From the NCBI GenBank assembly GCA_910587185.1, contig CAJULY010000022.1, positions 1 to 41,121 on the forward strand: 41,121 bases of DNA, read 5' to 3'. The notes beneath the pieces were generated by a model. The model searched no databases, was not told the DNA's origin, and was given only the letters and a program-made list of their open reading frames with translations. The position numbers and the translations under genes were made by a program. Below, piece after piece: positions 32,922 to 41,028 of this stretch (within the stretch, counting starts at the first letter, position 1; each line of letters starts with the position of its first letter). This DNA is from an uncultured Muribaculaceae bacterium. GTDB taxonomy: Bacteria; Bacteroidota; Bacteroidia; Bacteroidales; Muribaculaceae.

Positions 32922-33158
32922 TTATTTTTCAGCAGCTTCGATGAAAGCGATAGCGTCGCCTACAGTCTGAATGGTTTCAGCTTTTTCGTCAGGAATAGTG
33001 ATACCGAATTCCTTCTCAAACTCCATGATGAGCTCTACAGTATCAAGGCTGTCAGCGCCAAGGTCGGTTGTGAAAGATGCAGTTTCAGTAACTTCGTTTT
33101 CGTCAACTCCGAGTTTATCAACGATGATAGCTTTAACACGAGATGCAATTTCTGACAT
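32922..33158 (-). CDS. acpP: Acyl carrier protein
   Basis: This is the 78-aa acidic carrier of fatty acid synthesis. The 4'-phosphopantetheine attachment serine is S37 in LGADSLDTVELIM. The length and the four-helix pattern match AcpP throughout (SEIASRVKAIIVDKLGV, FEKEFGITIPDEKAE). It is the first gene before fabF and has a good promoter. Confidence 0.97.
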   Translation of the reverse strand: MSEIASRVKAIIVDKLGVDENEVTETASFTTDLGADSLDTVELIMEFEKEFGITIPDEKAETIQTVGDAIAFIEAAEK

Positions 33159-33201
33159 AATGTTGAGATTTTAAAATTTATATTAATTTATATTTGCGGT
33201 G

Positions 33202-33233
33202 CAAAGTAAGCAATTTTATGGCAATTATTCAAA
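33202..33233 (-). promoter_or_regulatory. Promoter of acpP-fabF
   Basis: On the minus strand a TTTG -33 box (33230-33233) and a 20-bp spacer precede TTACTTTG (33202-33209), one mismatch from TAnnTTTG. The start codon is about 43 bp downstream. Confidence 0.6.
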
Positions 33234-33339
33234 CATTTAGCTTATAAAGTTACGCCCTGTTAGCTTTTTTTCATAGAAAAGGCAATTTATAATTACTCTT
33301 TGGAGAAAAGAAAAATAAATAAAATATTTTGGTGATGAT

Positions 33340-33371
33340 GTTGCGGTGACCGAACTAATAATGTAACTTTG
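33340..33371 (+). promoter_or_regulatory. Promoter of the GH109-like gene
   Basis: GTTG (33340-33343), a 20-bp spacer and TAACTTTG (33364-33371) lie 24 bp upstream of the ATG at 33396. Confidence 0.6.
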
Positions 33372-33395
33372 TGTCACATTTGACAACTGATTCAA

Positions 33396-34592
33396 ATGAA
33401 AAAAATAGACATGGAATTCAATCATACCGACGTGCGTGATCTTGCCTGTGACCCAATAGAGAATATTCGGGTCGGATTCGTTGGTCTCGGAAACCGGGGG
33501 CTGGCGACATTACGCCGCTATATGATATTAGAAGGTATCACCGTCACATGTCTTTGTGACCTTCGACCTGCCAATGTGAGAAAAGCTGCCGACATTCTCC
33601 AGGATAGTGGCAAACGGGCCGCCCGCGAATTTACAGATAAGGATTCGTGGATGCTTCTTGCGGAGGATCCGGAGATAGACATGTTATGTATCTGCACTGA
33701 CTGGTCAACACACACGGACATAGCCGTCAAGGCCATGACATGCGGCAAACATGTCGCCATAGAAGTCCCTGCCGCGTTGACTGTCGCCGATTGCTGGCGT
33801 CTGGTGGATACGGCTGAGGAAACAAGACGACATTGTTTTATGCTTGAGAACTGTTGTTTTGATCCTTTTGCCTTATCGACCCTTCAAATGAAGCGTAAAG
33901 GGTGGTTCGGAGAGATAACCCATTGTGAAGGCGCTTACATTCACGATCTCCGTGCCCGTTACCGTGCGGATGAGAATGCCGGAGGCTTCCATAACGGATG
34001 GATCGCGCGTTATTGCGGGAGTCATGTCGGCAATCCGTATCCTACACATGGCCTCGGCCCTATAAGCCAGTTGCTCGACCTGAATCATGGTGACAGGATG
34101 GACTATCTTGTCTCGATGTCACCGGCGGTGAACCATTCTTCGGAAGGTATCTATATAAACAATACCCTCATAAGGACGGTAAGAGGCAAGACTATACTTC
34201 TGCAGTATGATGTGACCACCCCCCGTCCCTACAGCCGGCTGCAGACAGTGTGCGGTACCCGCGGGTTCATTCGTAAATACCCTGTCGCGTGTGCGGCGGA
34301 TGATTCGAATGGCCAGGTTGAAGGAGAGGCTCTGGACGCTCTGTTAAAGGAATTCCGCCATCCCTATGAACGTGAATACAGAGCGGACGCCGAGCGGCTC
34401 GGGGTGGAAAATATAATGAACTATATGATGGACCGTCATTTGGTGAAATGTCTTCAGAAAGGCCTAGTCCCCGATATAAATGTATATGATGCAGCCGCGT
34501 GGTCATGCATAACAGAACTGAGTGAAACATCCGTCCGTAAAGGTGGAATTCCGGTGAAGATTCCCGATTTCACCCGTGGAAGATGGGAATAG
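33396..34592 (+). CDS. Gfo/Idh/MocA-fold protein, GH109-like
   Basis: The 398-aa protein has an NAD(H)-binding Rossmann domain at residues about 23-150: VGFVGLGNRGLATLRR, TVTCLCDLRP, CICTDWSTHTDIAVKAM and HVAIEVPAA. The C-terminal domain contains MLENCCFDPF, GAYIHDLRARYR and YPTHGLGPISQLLDLNHGDR. The last segment, with Y215 and H218, corresponds to the YPTH motif of glycoside hydrolase family 109 (alpha-N-acetylgalactosaminidase, NAD-dependent hydrolysis). Most GH109 enzymes are exported, but this one lacks a signal peptide or lipobox (MKKIDMEFNHTDVRDLACD), so it would act in the cytoplasm. Substrate is not certain. It is a single-gene unit with a good promoter. Confidence 0.85.
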   Translation: MKKIDMEFNHTDVRDLACDPIENIRVGFVGLGNRGLATLRRYMILEGITVTCLCDLRPANVRKAADILQDSGKRAAREFTDKDSWMLLAEDPEIDMLCICTDWSTHTDIAVKAMTCGKHVAIEVPAALTVADCWRLVDTAEETRRHCFMLENCCFDPFALSTLQMKRKGWFGEITHCEGAYIHDLRARYRADENAGGFHNGWIARYCGSHVGNPYPTHGLGPISQLLDLNHGDRMDYLVSMSPAVNHSSEGIYINNTLIRTVRGKTILLQYDVTTPRPYSRLQTVCGTRGFIRKYPVACAADDSNGQVEGEALDALLKEFRHPYEREYRADAERLGVENIMNYMMDRHLVKCLQKGLVPDINVYDAAAWSCITELSETSVRKGGIPVKIPDFTRGRWE

Positions 34593-34688
34593 CTCATTTT
34601 AACTATCCTATTGTTGAACCATAGTCATAACTCCGCCATTATTACTAACGTAAGTCCAAAACTGTCTTAAAATACATTAGTGAATATC

Positions 34689-35552
34689 ATGTGTCCAAAT
34701 TGGAAAACCTTATTGCCGCTAAGCGTTACGGCCGCAATATTTTTTAATGCTTGTCAGGGAACCGCCATCGATAACAAAGAATCATCGGCTAAATCCGACA
34801 CAACCTCTGTGATCTCAGAATTCCAGCTGCAGGAATCGATATTGACTGCTTCTGAAAGTTATCGTATTACATCCTCCGATGAAGATTCTACTGTCTATTA
34901 TTTGTCTTTAAGCTCTTCTGTGCAATGGCCTGAATCTCTTGGAAAACACAAAATACAGGCATTACGCGATACAATAATAAGCATTGCATTTGGCCCGACA
35001 AAATACAATGACGTCAGGAATGCGATCAAAGCGAGTGTAACTGATGTCTCTCAATTCGGTTTAGGAGACAAGATTGAAAGAATCGAATCTGTTCCTGACA
35101 GCATAGCTCCAAATGAATTATACTCAAACAGAACCGTGCAGATGGTGGAATGTACTGAACAGACCGTAACCTATTCCGCCGCGTGGTCAGAATATCTGGG
35201 AGGAGCTCATCCCAACTCCGGTGCGACACCTTTTACGTTTGTTCTCGCTTCTGACAGTATAGTTAATATGAATTACCTGTTTAAGCCGGGAGCCGAAAAA
35301 GAATTATTGCCAAAAATTCTTGAATCCCTGGCAATGAATTACTCAATGTCGGTAGAGGAACTGAACAATGCTCTTCTTAATTCACCGGCTTCCGTGACGG
35401 GGAATGTGTATATTCTGAATAACACCATTGTATTTCGTTATAATCCCTACGATATCCTGCCATATTCCTACGGAGCGTCGGATGCTTACATAATTCCCTA
35501 CGAAGTTGCCGACCTGCTGACTCCTCAGGCAAAGAAACTTCTTCTCGACTAA
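34689..35552 (+). CDS. Lipoprotein with DUF3298-like domain
   Basis: The 287-aa envelope lipoprotein starts best at ATG 34689 (MCPNWKTLLPLSV), with the lipobox ending at C22 (FFNAC). The GTG at 34680 would only add three residues. The C-terminal half has the DUF3298 hallmark YLGGAHPNSGATPFTF (residues about 173-188) and ends with FRYNPYDILPYSYGASDAYI and PYEVADLLTPQAKKLL. Similar periplasmic domains occur in RsiV-type anti-sigma factors and peptidoglycan-related proteins, but no regulatory domain is present here. I saw no clear promoter in the 96-bp gap upstream. A very strong bidirectional terminator follows. Confidence 0.85.
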   Translation: MCPNWKTLLPLSVTAAIFFNACQGTAIDNKESSAKSDTTSVISEFQLQESILTASESYRITSSDEDSTVYYLSLSSSVQWPESLGKHKIQALRDTIISIAFGPTKYNDVRNAIKASVTDVSQFGLGDKIERIESVPDSIAPNELYSNRTVQMVECTEQTVTYSAAWSEYLGGAHPNSGATPFTFVLASDSIVNMNYLFKPGAEKELLPKILESLAMNYSMSVEELNNALLNSPASVTGNVYILNNTIVFRYNPYDILPYSYGASDAYIIPYEVADLLTPQAKKLLLD

Positions 35553-35571
35553 AAAGTTATAAATAATGATA

Positions 35572-35610
35572 TAAAATAATTGCCGGATCAAAAATCCGGC
35601 AATTATTTTA
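35572..35610. terminator. Strong bidirectional terminator
   Basis: The 17-bp perfect stem TAAAATAATTGCCGGAT / ATCCGGCAATTATTTTA has a 5-nt loop. U-runs arise on both strands. It separates the convergent DUF3298-like and META-like lipoprotein genes. Confidence 0.92.
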
Positions 35611-35623
35611 TCACTTTTAGCTG

Positions 35624-36109
35624 TTATTTGACTTCGATTTTGGCTTTACGAAGCATGATATACTGAGAGGGGGTATTAGTGCACAGTCTGACAATGGAAT
35701 CATTCTCCATATCCATCCTGACAATAGAGGGTAGGATTTTACGCAGAGCGTCTTCGGTCGCCATATTGTCACACGCCATTTCTGTCTTCATTCCATCGCC
35801 AAACATAATGGAATCGCCTTTAATTGCAATCGAGCCATTGAATGAATTACAATTGGTCATGATGCTGTAGGTTGAATCCGCGAATATGAAATATTGGCTT
35901 CTTTCGGGGACTTCTTCCGTAGGAGTGATTTTGACGGAATCATTTAACGAGATATTCTCTATAAACCACTGTCCGTTGAGATTTATATCAGAGCTGTCGG
36001 CGGTATTATTTACCGTCGCCGAGTTTTCATTCGCCGGCTTGGTGTTTCCAGTGCAGGCTGCCAGTGTGGATATTAGAAGCAGGCATGCAGTAAATTTTAT
36101 ATTCATCAT
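35624..36109 (-). CDS. META/HslJ-like lipoprotein
   Basis: The roughly 161-aa envelope lipoprotein has the lipobox ending at C19 when started at ATG 36109 (LISTLAAC); ATG 36106 is equally possible. The mature part has the META-domain pattern: LNGQWFIENI (residues about 44-53), YSIMTNCNSFNGS (about 82-94), FGDGMKTEMACDNM and LRKILPSIVRMD. META/HslJ domains are found in stress-related envelope proteins, and the ligand is unknown. A longer reading frame reaches 36163, but that would place the start inside the gene's own -33 box, so the shorter start is chosen. Confidence 0.85.
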   Translation of the reverse strand: MMNIKFTACLLLISTLAACTGNTKPANENSATVNNTADSSDINLNGQWFIENISLNDSVKITPTEEVPERSQYFIFADSTYSIMTNCNSFNGSIAIKGDSIMFGDGMKTEMACDNMATEDALRKILPSIVRMDMENDSIVRLCTNTPSQYIMLRKAKIEVK

Positions 36110-36133
36110 GAAGTTGAAATTATAATACACCCT

Positions 36134-36164
36134 CAAATTTAGCGAAATTTTAAGAGGAAGCAAA
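36134..36164 (-). promoter_or_regulatory. Promoter of the META-like lipoprotein gene
   Basis: On the minus strand a TTTG -33 box (36161-36164), a 19-bp spacer and a TAAATTTG -7 box (36134-36141) match the consensus exactly. This position decides the shorter start codon at 36109/36106. Confidence 0.75.
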
Positions 36165-36258
36165 TAATCTGTTCGATCTTTTGCATAAAATATGTTTTCC
36201 TGTAAAATATATTAGCTATGTTATAGGATAATTATAGGTTTTTTATTGAGAATTTTCG

Positions 36259-36266
36259 TAAATTTG
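36259..36266 (+). promoter_or_regulatory. Promoter -7 box of lysC-lysA
   Basis: TAAATTTG matches TAnnTTTG, 48 bp upstream of the aspartokinase ATG. The -33 region is T-rich (GGTTTTTT, about 36237-36244) without a clean TTTG. The short leader leaves no room for a lysine riboswitch. Confidence 0.6.
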
Positions 36267-36314
36267 CGGCGATTTTAAGCAAAGTGACACTTAACGTAGA
36301 ATTATACGTCCAAA

Positions 36315-37634
36315 ATGAAAGTAATGAAATTCGGCGGGACTTCAGTAGGAAGTCCGGAGAGAATAAGGAGTGTGGCCGGCCTTATTACTAAAGATGACGG
36401 CGACATAGTGGTTCTCAGTGCAATGTCAGGAACAACAAATCAGCTTCTCGAGATTGCGGATTATATGAACAAAGGAAACGCGGTGGGCGCAGCGGAGACA
36501 CTTGAACGTTTGCGCGGCAAATATGCCGGAGTCGTGAAAGAGCTTTTCCCTGATAATGACGAATGGACCGCGAAAGCAAATTCTGATATCAAAGAGAGCA
36601 TCGATGCAATCACCTCTGAAATCTCTTCTTATAACGGTCTGCAGAGTGAAAAAAATATAGTAGCTCGTGGAGAACTGATGTCCACGTCCCTTATGCTCAA
36701 CTATCTCCTCTCGTGCGGCGTCAATGCCAAAATGCTTCCCTCACTTGATTACATGACCGTAAATGCATCGGGCGAGCCGGATTCAAAGGAAATTTCGGCG
36801 AAACTTTCGTCATTGCTCTCTGAAATCGGGGCTGCCAAGGTTTATATAACTCAGGGATTCATCTGCCGTGATCCTGAAGGGAACATCACCAATCTCCAAC
36901 GTGGAGGCAGCGATTATTCCGCCTCTCTTGTCGGGGCTGCTACGGGTGCCGACGAGATTCAGATATGGACCGATATCGATGGTATGCATAACAACGATCC
37001 TCGTTTCGTAGAGAATACGTCGCCTGTTAGGGAACTTCACTTCGAAGAAGCTGCCGAGCTCGCTTATTTCGGGGCTAAGATACTCCATCCGACATGTATT
37101 CTGCCTGCCAAGCTCTCCAATATTCCCGTGCGTCTCCTTAATACAATGGAGCCTCTGGCAGAAGGTACTATGATCCATAATGCCAGTCCTGACCACAAAA
37201 TCAAGGCAGTGGCCGCAAAAGACAATATAACCGCCATTAAAATCAAAAGCAGCCGCATGCTTTTGGCCTACGGATTCCTCAGTCGCGTTTTTGAGGTATT
37301 CGAGCGCTACAAGACATCGATCGACATGATTGTAACCTCTGAGGTCGGCGTGTCTGTGACCATTGACAATGAACAGTATCTTCCCCAGATACTTGCTGAA
37401 CTTAAAACGCTCGGAACCATAACCGTTGACCGTGACATGGCAATTATTTGCGTGGTGGGAAATCTGGAATGGAAAAACAAGGGTTTTGAAGCGGCCGTTG
37501 TCAATGCGTTGAAAGATATTCCCGTCAGAATGATATCTTATGGAGGCAGCAACTATAACATCTCTTTGCTTGTCCGCAAAGAAGATAAAGTTAAGGCACT
37601 TTCGCTTCTGAGCGAATATCTCTTTAACAAATAA
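36315..37634 (+). CDS. lysC: Aspartate kinase, monofunctional
   Basis: The 439-aa enzyme phosphorylates aspartate, the first step toward lysine/DAP, threonine and methionine. The amino-acid kinase domain opens MKVMKFGGTSVGSPERI, and LQRGGSDYSASLVGAATGA supplies the aspartate/ATP site. Two ACT domains occupy about residues 300-439 (ITAIKIKSSRMLLAYGFLSR, SVTIDNEQYLPQILAEL), implying feedback control by an end product. It has no homoserine dehydrogenase fusion. The DAP decarboxylase gene starts 11 bp downstream, so this isozyme is probably committed to lysine and cell-wall DAP. Confidence 0.95.
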   Translation: MKVMKFGGTSVGSPERIRSVAGLITKDDGDIVVLSAMSGTTNQLLEIADYMNKGNAVGAAETLERLRGKYAGVVKELFPDNDEWTAKANSDIKESIDAITSEISSYNGLQSEKNIVARGELMSTSLMLNYLLSCGVNAKMLPSLDYMTVNASGEPDSKEISAKLSSLLSEIGAAKVYITQGFICRDPEGNITNLQRGGSDYSASLVGAATGADEIQIWTDIDGMHNNDPRFVENTSPVRELHFEEAAELAYFGAKILHPTCILPAKLSNIPVRLLNTMEPLAEGTMIHNASPDHKIKAVAAKDNITAIKIKSSRMLLAYGFLSRVFEVFERYKTSIDMIVTSEVGVSVTIDNEQYLPQILAELKTLGTITVDRDMAIICVVGNLEWKNKGFEAAVVNALKDIPVRMISYGGSNYNISLLVRKEDKVKALSLLSEYLFNK

Positions 37635-37645
37635 TTCCCCTATCA

Positions 37646-38803
37646 ATGATGAACCCATTACTTAGAGAGATAGCTTCACGCGAAAATCTGCCTACGCCGG
37701 CTTATTTTTATGATTTGTCGTTGCTCGGGAAAACTGTGGAGGCTATAAAAAATTCCGCTGCCGATCCCCGTTTCAAGGTTCATTATGCTTTGAAAGCCAA
37801 TACGGATCCTGTTATTCTGAAAATCCTTTCAAATGCAGGCTTCGGCGCAGACACAGTGAGTGGCGGTGAAATAAGAATCGCACTCGAAAATGGCTTTATT
37901 CCATCCAGAATCGTCTATGCAGGCGTCGGTAAATCCGATGCGGAAATCGACTATGCTCTGGTCGTTGAGATAGGTTGTTTCAATGTTGAATCATTAGAAG
38001 AACTTGAGGTTATAGCCGAGAGAGCAAAACGAAAGGGTAAAAAAGCTCCCGTCGCACTGAGAGTGAATCCAGAGATTGATGCGCATACTCACCATTTTAT
38101 AACGACAGGTCTTGCTGAAAATAAGTTCGGAATACCGATGAGTCTTCTTGACGAAGCGGTGGCCTATGCCTCAGGAAATGATTCATTGGATCTGCGTGGT
38201 CTGCATTTCCATATAGGTTCACAGGTTACCATAGCTGAACCGTTCGTTCTACTTTCCCAACGAATAAATGAGCTCCAGAAGAAATATGAAGCGATGGGAG
38301 TGAAGTTCGCCACAATAAACGTTGGCGGGGGACTTGGTATCGATTACGAGGATCCGGACCTTAATCCTATACCCGATTTTAAAAGCTACTTTGAAGCTTT
38401 CGCTGAGAATCTTGATATACGGTCAGGTCAGGAGATCCATTTCGAACTCGGGCGCTCCGTCGTAGCGCAGTGCGGTTCGCTTCTGACGAAATGCCTTTTC
38501 GTAAAGAAAGGAGTTGAAAAACGTTTTGTGATAACCGACGCCGGCTTCACGGATCTGATTCGTCCGGCTTTCTATGGCGCATATCATAAGATAGAGAATC
38601 TTACGTCCACATCAAACGAGTCAGAGCTCTATGATGTTGTCGGACCGATTTGCGAATCTTCCGATGTGTTCGGTGAAAAAGTATCGTTGCCGGTGACTCA
38701 CCGCGGCGACATTCTTGCCCTTCGTTCCGCAGGAGCTTACGGTGCCGTTATGGCGATGCAATACAATGGTCGCGCGTTGCCGTCTGCAATTTATTCCGAG
38801 TGA
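37646..38803 (+). CDS. lysA: Diaminopimelate decarboxylase
   Basis: The 385-aa PLP enzyme of fold type III converts meso-DAP to lysine. The PLP lysine is K50 in HYALKANTDPVIL. Further motifs are HFHIGSQV, VGGGLGIDYEDP, FELGRSVVAQCG, and VGPICESSDVF with the substrate/PLP-binding CESSD. ATG codons at 37646 and 37649 both fit. It follows lysC by 11 bp and ends before a strong terminator. Confidence 0.96.
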   Translation: MMNPLLREIASRENLPTPAYFYDLSLLGKTVEAIKNSAADPRFKVHYALKANTDPVILKILSNAGFGADTVSGGEIRIALENGFIPSRIVYAGVGKSDAEIDYALVVEIGCFNVESLEELEVIAERAKRKGKKAPVALRVNPEIDAHTHHFITTGLAENKFGIPMSLLDEAVAYASGNDSLDLRGLHFHIGSQVTIAEPFVLLSQRINELQKKYEAMGVKFATINVGGGLGIDYEDPDLNPIPDFKSYFEAFAENLDIRSGQEIHFELGRSVVAQCGSLLTKCLFVKKGVEKRFVITDAGFTDLIRPAFYGAYHKIENLTSTSNESELYDVVGPICESSDVFGEKVSLPVTHRGDILALRSAGAYGAVMAMQYNGRALPSAIYSE

Positions 38804-38826
38804 CGCTCGGTAAATGTAGAAACAAG

Positions 38827-38855
38827 AGGGCCTGTCTGTAAATCAGACAGGCCCT
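38827..38855. terminator. Terminator after lysA, shared with aguB
   Basis: The 12-bp perfect stem AGGGCCTGTCTG / CAGACAGGCCCT has a 5-nt loop, followed by TTATAATTT on the + strand. The aguB stop on the minus strand is 8 bp away. Confidence 0.88.
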
Positions 38856-38862
38856 TTATAAT

Positions 38863-39753
38863 TTAATCGATAAATCTTCTGGAAAGGTCCTGATAGCAGT
38901 CAATTCTGCGGTCGCGCAGGAATGGCCACCACCGTCTGACCTGCTCGCTGCGTTTCATGTCTATTTCTACAATGGCGCAGGCCTCTTTTGATTCCGGAGC
39001 CTCATAGAGCAACTCGCCCTGCGGGCCGGCAACGAAACTGCTGCCCCAGAAAAGAATTCCGTTTGTCATTCCCGACGGATCGACCTCATGCCCTACTCTG
39101 TTTACCGTCACTACCGGAAGCCCGTTGGCAACGGCATGTGCCCGCTGTACTATCATCCATGCCTGTCTCTGGCGTGCCTGTTCTTCTTTTGTGTCGGATG
39201 ATTCCCAACCAATCGCTGTCGGGTAGATCAGTATTTCTGCACCTTTCATGGCCATCAGTCGAGCTGCCTCGGGGTACCATTGGTCCCAGCAGACAAGCAC
39301 ACCGAGACGCCCCAGAGAGGTATCTATCGGTTCAAAACCGAGATCTCCCGGCGTGAAATAGAACTTTTCGTAGTAGGCCGGATCATCTGGGATATGCATT
39401 TTACGGTACATTCCGGCGATAGTTCCGTCCTTCTCAAAAACAACTGCCGTGTTATGATAGAGTCCCGGCGCTCTGCGCTCAAATAGCGAAGTTACTATCA
39501 CTGTATTGGTTTCTTTTGCAATCGAAGCATAGAAATCTGTTGTCTCGGAGGGAATCCGTATTGCCAGATCGAACATATCGACATTCTCGGTCTGGCAGAA
39601 ATATAACGAATCATGCAACTCCTGATTTACGATCAGTTCGGCTCCCCGGGAAGCGACGTCACGGATATGAGCCGCAAGCACTTCTCTGTTATGTTTGATG
39701 TCGGCTGTCTTTGACAGCTGAATGAGTCCTATTTTTAATTTTTTATCAGTCAT
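38863..39753 (-). CDS. aguB: N-carbamoylputrescine amidase
   Basis: The 296-aa nitrilase-superfamily enzyme hydrolyses N-carbamoylputrescine to putrescine, CO2 and ammonia. The catalytic triad is visible as E45 (NQELHDSLYF), K118 (YRKMHIPDDP) and C155 (LVCWDQWYPEAARLM). I start it at ATG 39753 (MTDKKLKIGLIQLS). This overlaps the aguA stop by exactly ATGA and begins with the family's usual KIGLIQ strand, whereas the in-frame ATG at 39828 would overlap aguA by 79 bp. Together with aguA it makes the agmatine-to-putrescine pathway. Confidence 0.95.
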   Translation of the reverse strand: MTDKKLKIGLIQLSKTADIKHNREVLAAHIRDVASRGAELIVNQELHDSLYFCQTENVDMFDLAIRIPSETTDFYASIAKETNTVIVTSLFERRAPGLYHNTAVVFEKDGTIAGMYRKMHIPDDPAYYEKFYFTPGDLGFEPIDTSLGRLGVLVCWDQWYPEAARLMAMKGAEILIYPTAIGWESSDTKEEQARQRQAWMIVQRAHAVANGLPVVTVNRVGHEVDPSGMTNGILFWGSSFVAGPQGELLYEAPESKEACAIVEIDMKRSEQVRRWWPFLRDRRIDCYQDLSRRFID

Positions 39754-40793
39754 ATTGAAAGGATTTGCCATGGCATCTGCATTGTCATGCAATGAAGCGA
39801 GCCATGTTGTTTTATAAGCGCTTTGCAATCTACGGCAACTACAGGGACATCGAAAGCAATCCTGAGCATCTGAAGTGCCATGGAATCTTTCTTAGGCTGT
39901 CCGTAGGTCGGCATGATGACTGCACCAGGCAAAGCAAGGAAATTGGCATAGGTCGCCGGAAGCCTGTTGCCCTCCTCGTCATATATGGCATCGGGAAGAG
40001 GAAGCCTGATGAGATTGAAAGGATTCCCGGCAATCGTCCTGGCCTGTTTCAGCTCATTTTCCATGAGATTCAATTCCTCGAAATGTTCATCCTCGGGATC
40101 ATCGCATCCGGTAAATATTATCGTGTTTCCCGGTGCGAATCGGGCGAGGGTGTCTATATGGGAGTCCGTGTCGTCGCCGGCAAGATACCCATGTTCAAGC
40201 CAGATACATTTCTTGGCTCCGAAAACAGCCAGAAGATAATGCTCTATTTCCTCCCGGGAAAGCGTGGGATTGCGGTTGGGTGACAACTGACAGGTTGCGG
40301 TCGTCATGATAATCCCTTCGCCGTTCGATTCAATACCGCCCCCTTCAAGCACAAAATCCTGTCTGTTTTCCAGACGTTGAGAGATCAGGTGGGTATCCGA
40401 CATGGATCTGACCACAATATTGTCAAGGTTGGAAGCGAATTTCTGGCCCCAGCCATTGAATCGGAAATCGACAGGAAGATACCGGCCGCTGTCGCCGATT
40501 ACGGAGAGAGGCCCGTAGTCACGCGTCCATGTGTCGTTGGTCGGCGCCCGGAAATAAAATATTTTTTCTGACGGAATATCCTTGAAACACGCTGCGGGCT
40601 CCGATATGTCGGGCGCAATGACAACAACCTTTGACCGGGGAATGATTGCCTTGACAATTTCACGGAAGCAGTCGCGCACTTCTTCAAGCATATATGCCCA
40701 GTCAGTCAACGCATGAGGCCATGCCATAAGGACTGCCCCGTTCATTTCCCATTCGGCCGGTAAGCGGCGCTGCCCGGTACTACTCTGCGTCAT
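39750..40793 (-). CDS. aguA: Agmatine deiminase
   Basis: The 347-aa enzyme of the peptidyl-arginine-deiminase-like family converts agmatine to N-carbamoylputrescine and ammonia. Motifs are AEWEMNGAVLMAWPH (residues about 14-28), TRDYGPLS, VLEGGGIESNG, HGYLAGDDTDSHIDTLARF and the C-terminal nucleophile C335 in SLHCMTMQMP. Its stop overlaps aguB by 4 bp and its start overlaps the upstream small gene by 14 bp, so the three genes form one tightly coupled unit. Confidence 0.95.
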   Translation of the reverse strand: MTQSSTGQRRLPAEWEMNGAVLMAWPHALTDWAYMLEEVRDCFREIVKAIIPRSKVVVIAPDISEPAACFKDIPSEKIFYFRAPTNDTWTRDYGPLSVIGDSGRYLPVDFRFNGWGQKFASNLDNIVVRSMSDTHLISQRLENRQDFVLEGGGIESNGEGIIMTTATCQLSPNRNPTLSREEIEHYLLAVFGAKKCIWLEHGYLAGDDTDSHIDTLARFAPGNTIIFTGCDDPEDEHFEELNLMENELKQARTIAGNPFNLIRLPLPDAIYDEEGNRLPATYANFLALPGAVIMPTYGQPKKDSMALQMLRIAFDVPVVAVDCKALIKQHGSLHCMTMQMPWQILSI

Positions 40794-41016
40794 AATCGTT
40801 CAATGCGTTCCACACATCATTCTGCGAATCCAGATATTCATCGCAGTAATCAAAAAAGCCATTCTTCTCCGAGCTGCCCATTTCTTCACACCACTTACGG
40901 TAGGCAGCTTTGAGTTCGGCGTCCTCATGTAGATTTTTTTTGAATTCCGACTCGGCTATATCTATGCTGCCGTATTCGGATAAATACCTGTTAAATACTT
41001 CAATAATGTCATACAT
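40780..41016 (-). CDS. Small acidic protein upstream of aguA, unassigned
   Basis: I do not recognise this 78-aa protein. It is acidic, predicted mostly helical (YDIIEVFNRYLSEYGSIDIA, AELKAAYRKWCEEMGSSEK) and ends in a DYDAE tail. It has no signal peptide or TM segment. Two Cys residues (in KWCEEM and DYCDEY) do not form a recognised motif. It overlaps aguA by 14 bp (40780-40793) and is the first gene of the putrescine unit. Its ATG lies only 5 bp from a TATCTTTG -7 element (41021-41028), so the transcript may be leaderless. It could be a co-regulated partner or an unrelated housekeeping protein. Confidence 0.75.
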   Translation of the reverse strand: MYDIIEVFNRYLSEYGSIDIAESEFKKNLHEDAELKAAYRKWCEEMGSSEKNGFFDYCDEYLDSQNDVWNALNDYDAE

Positions 41017-41020
41017 GTCA

Positions 41021-41028
41021 CAAAGATA
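41021..41028 (-). promoter_or_regulatory. Promoter -7 box of the aguAB unit
   Basis: The minus strand reads TATCTTTG, matching TAnnTTTG. No clear -33 TTTG is present about 20 bp upstream. The ATG at 41016 is at the expected transcription start. Confidence 0.55.

Noticed and set aside
36110..36163. Longer N-terminus for the META-like lipoprotein
   Set aside because: The extended start lies inside the -33 box, and the lipobox geometry fits only the start at 36109/36106.
36267..36314. Possible lysine riboswitch before lysC
   Set aside because: Only about 43 nt separate the predicted transcription start from the ATG, far too short for the lysine aptamer, and no hairpins are visible.
36810..37658. 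282-codon open frame antisense to aspartokinase
   Set aside because: It is entirely opposite lysC, has no known family features, and codon structure fits the + gene.
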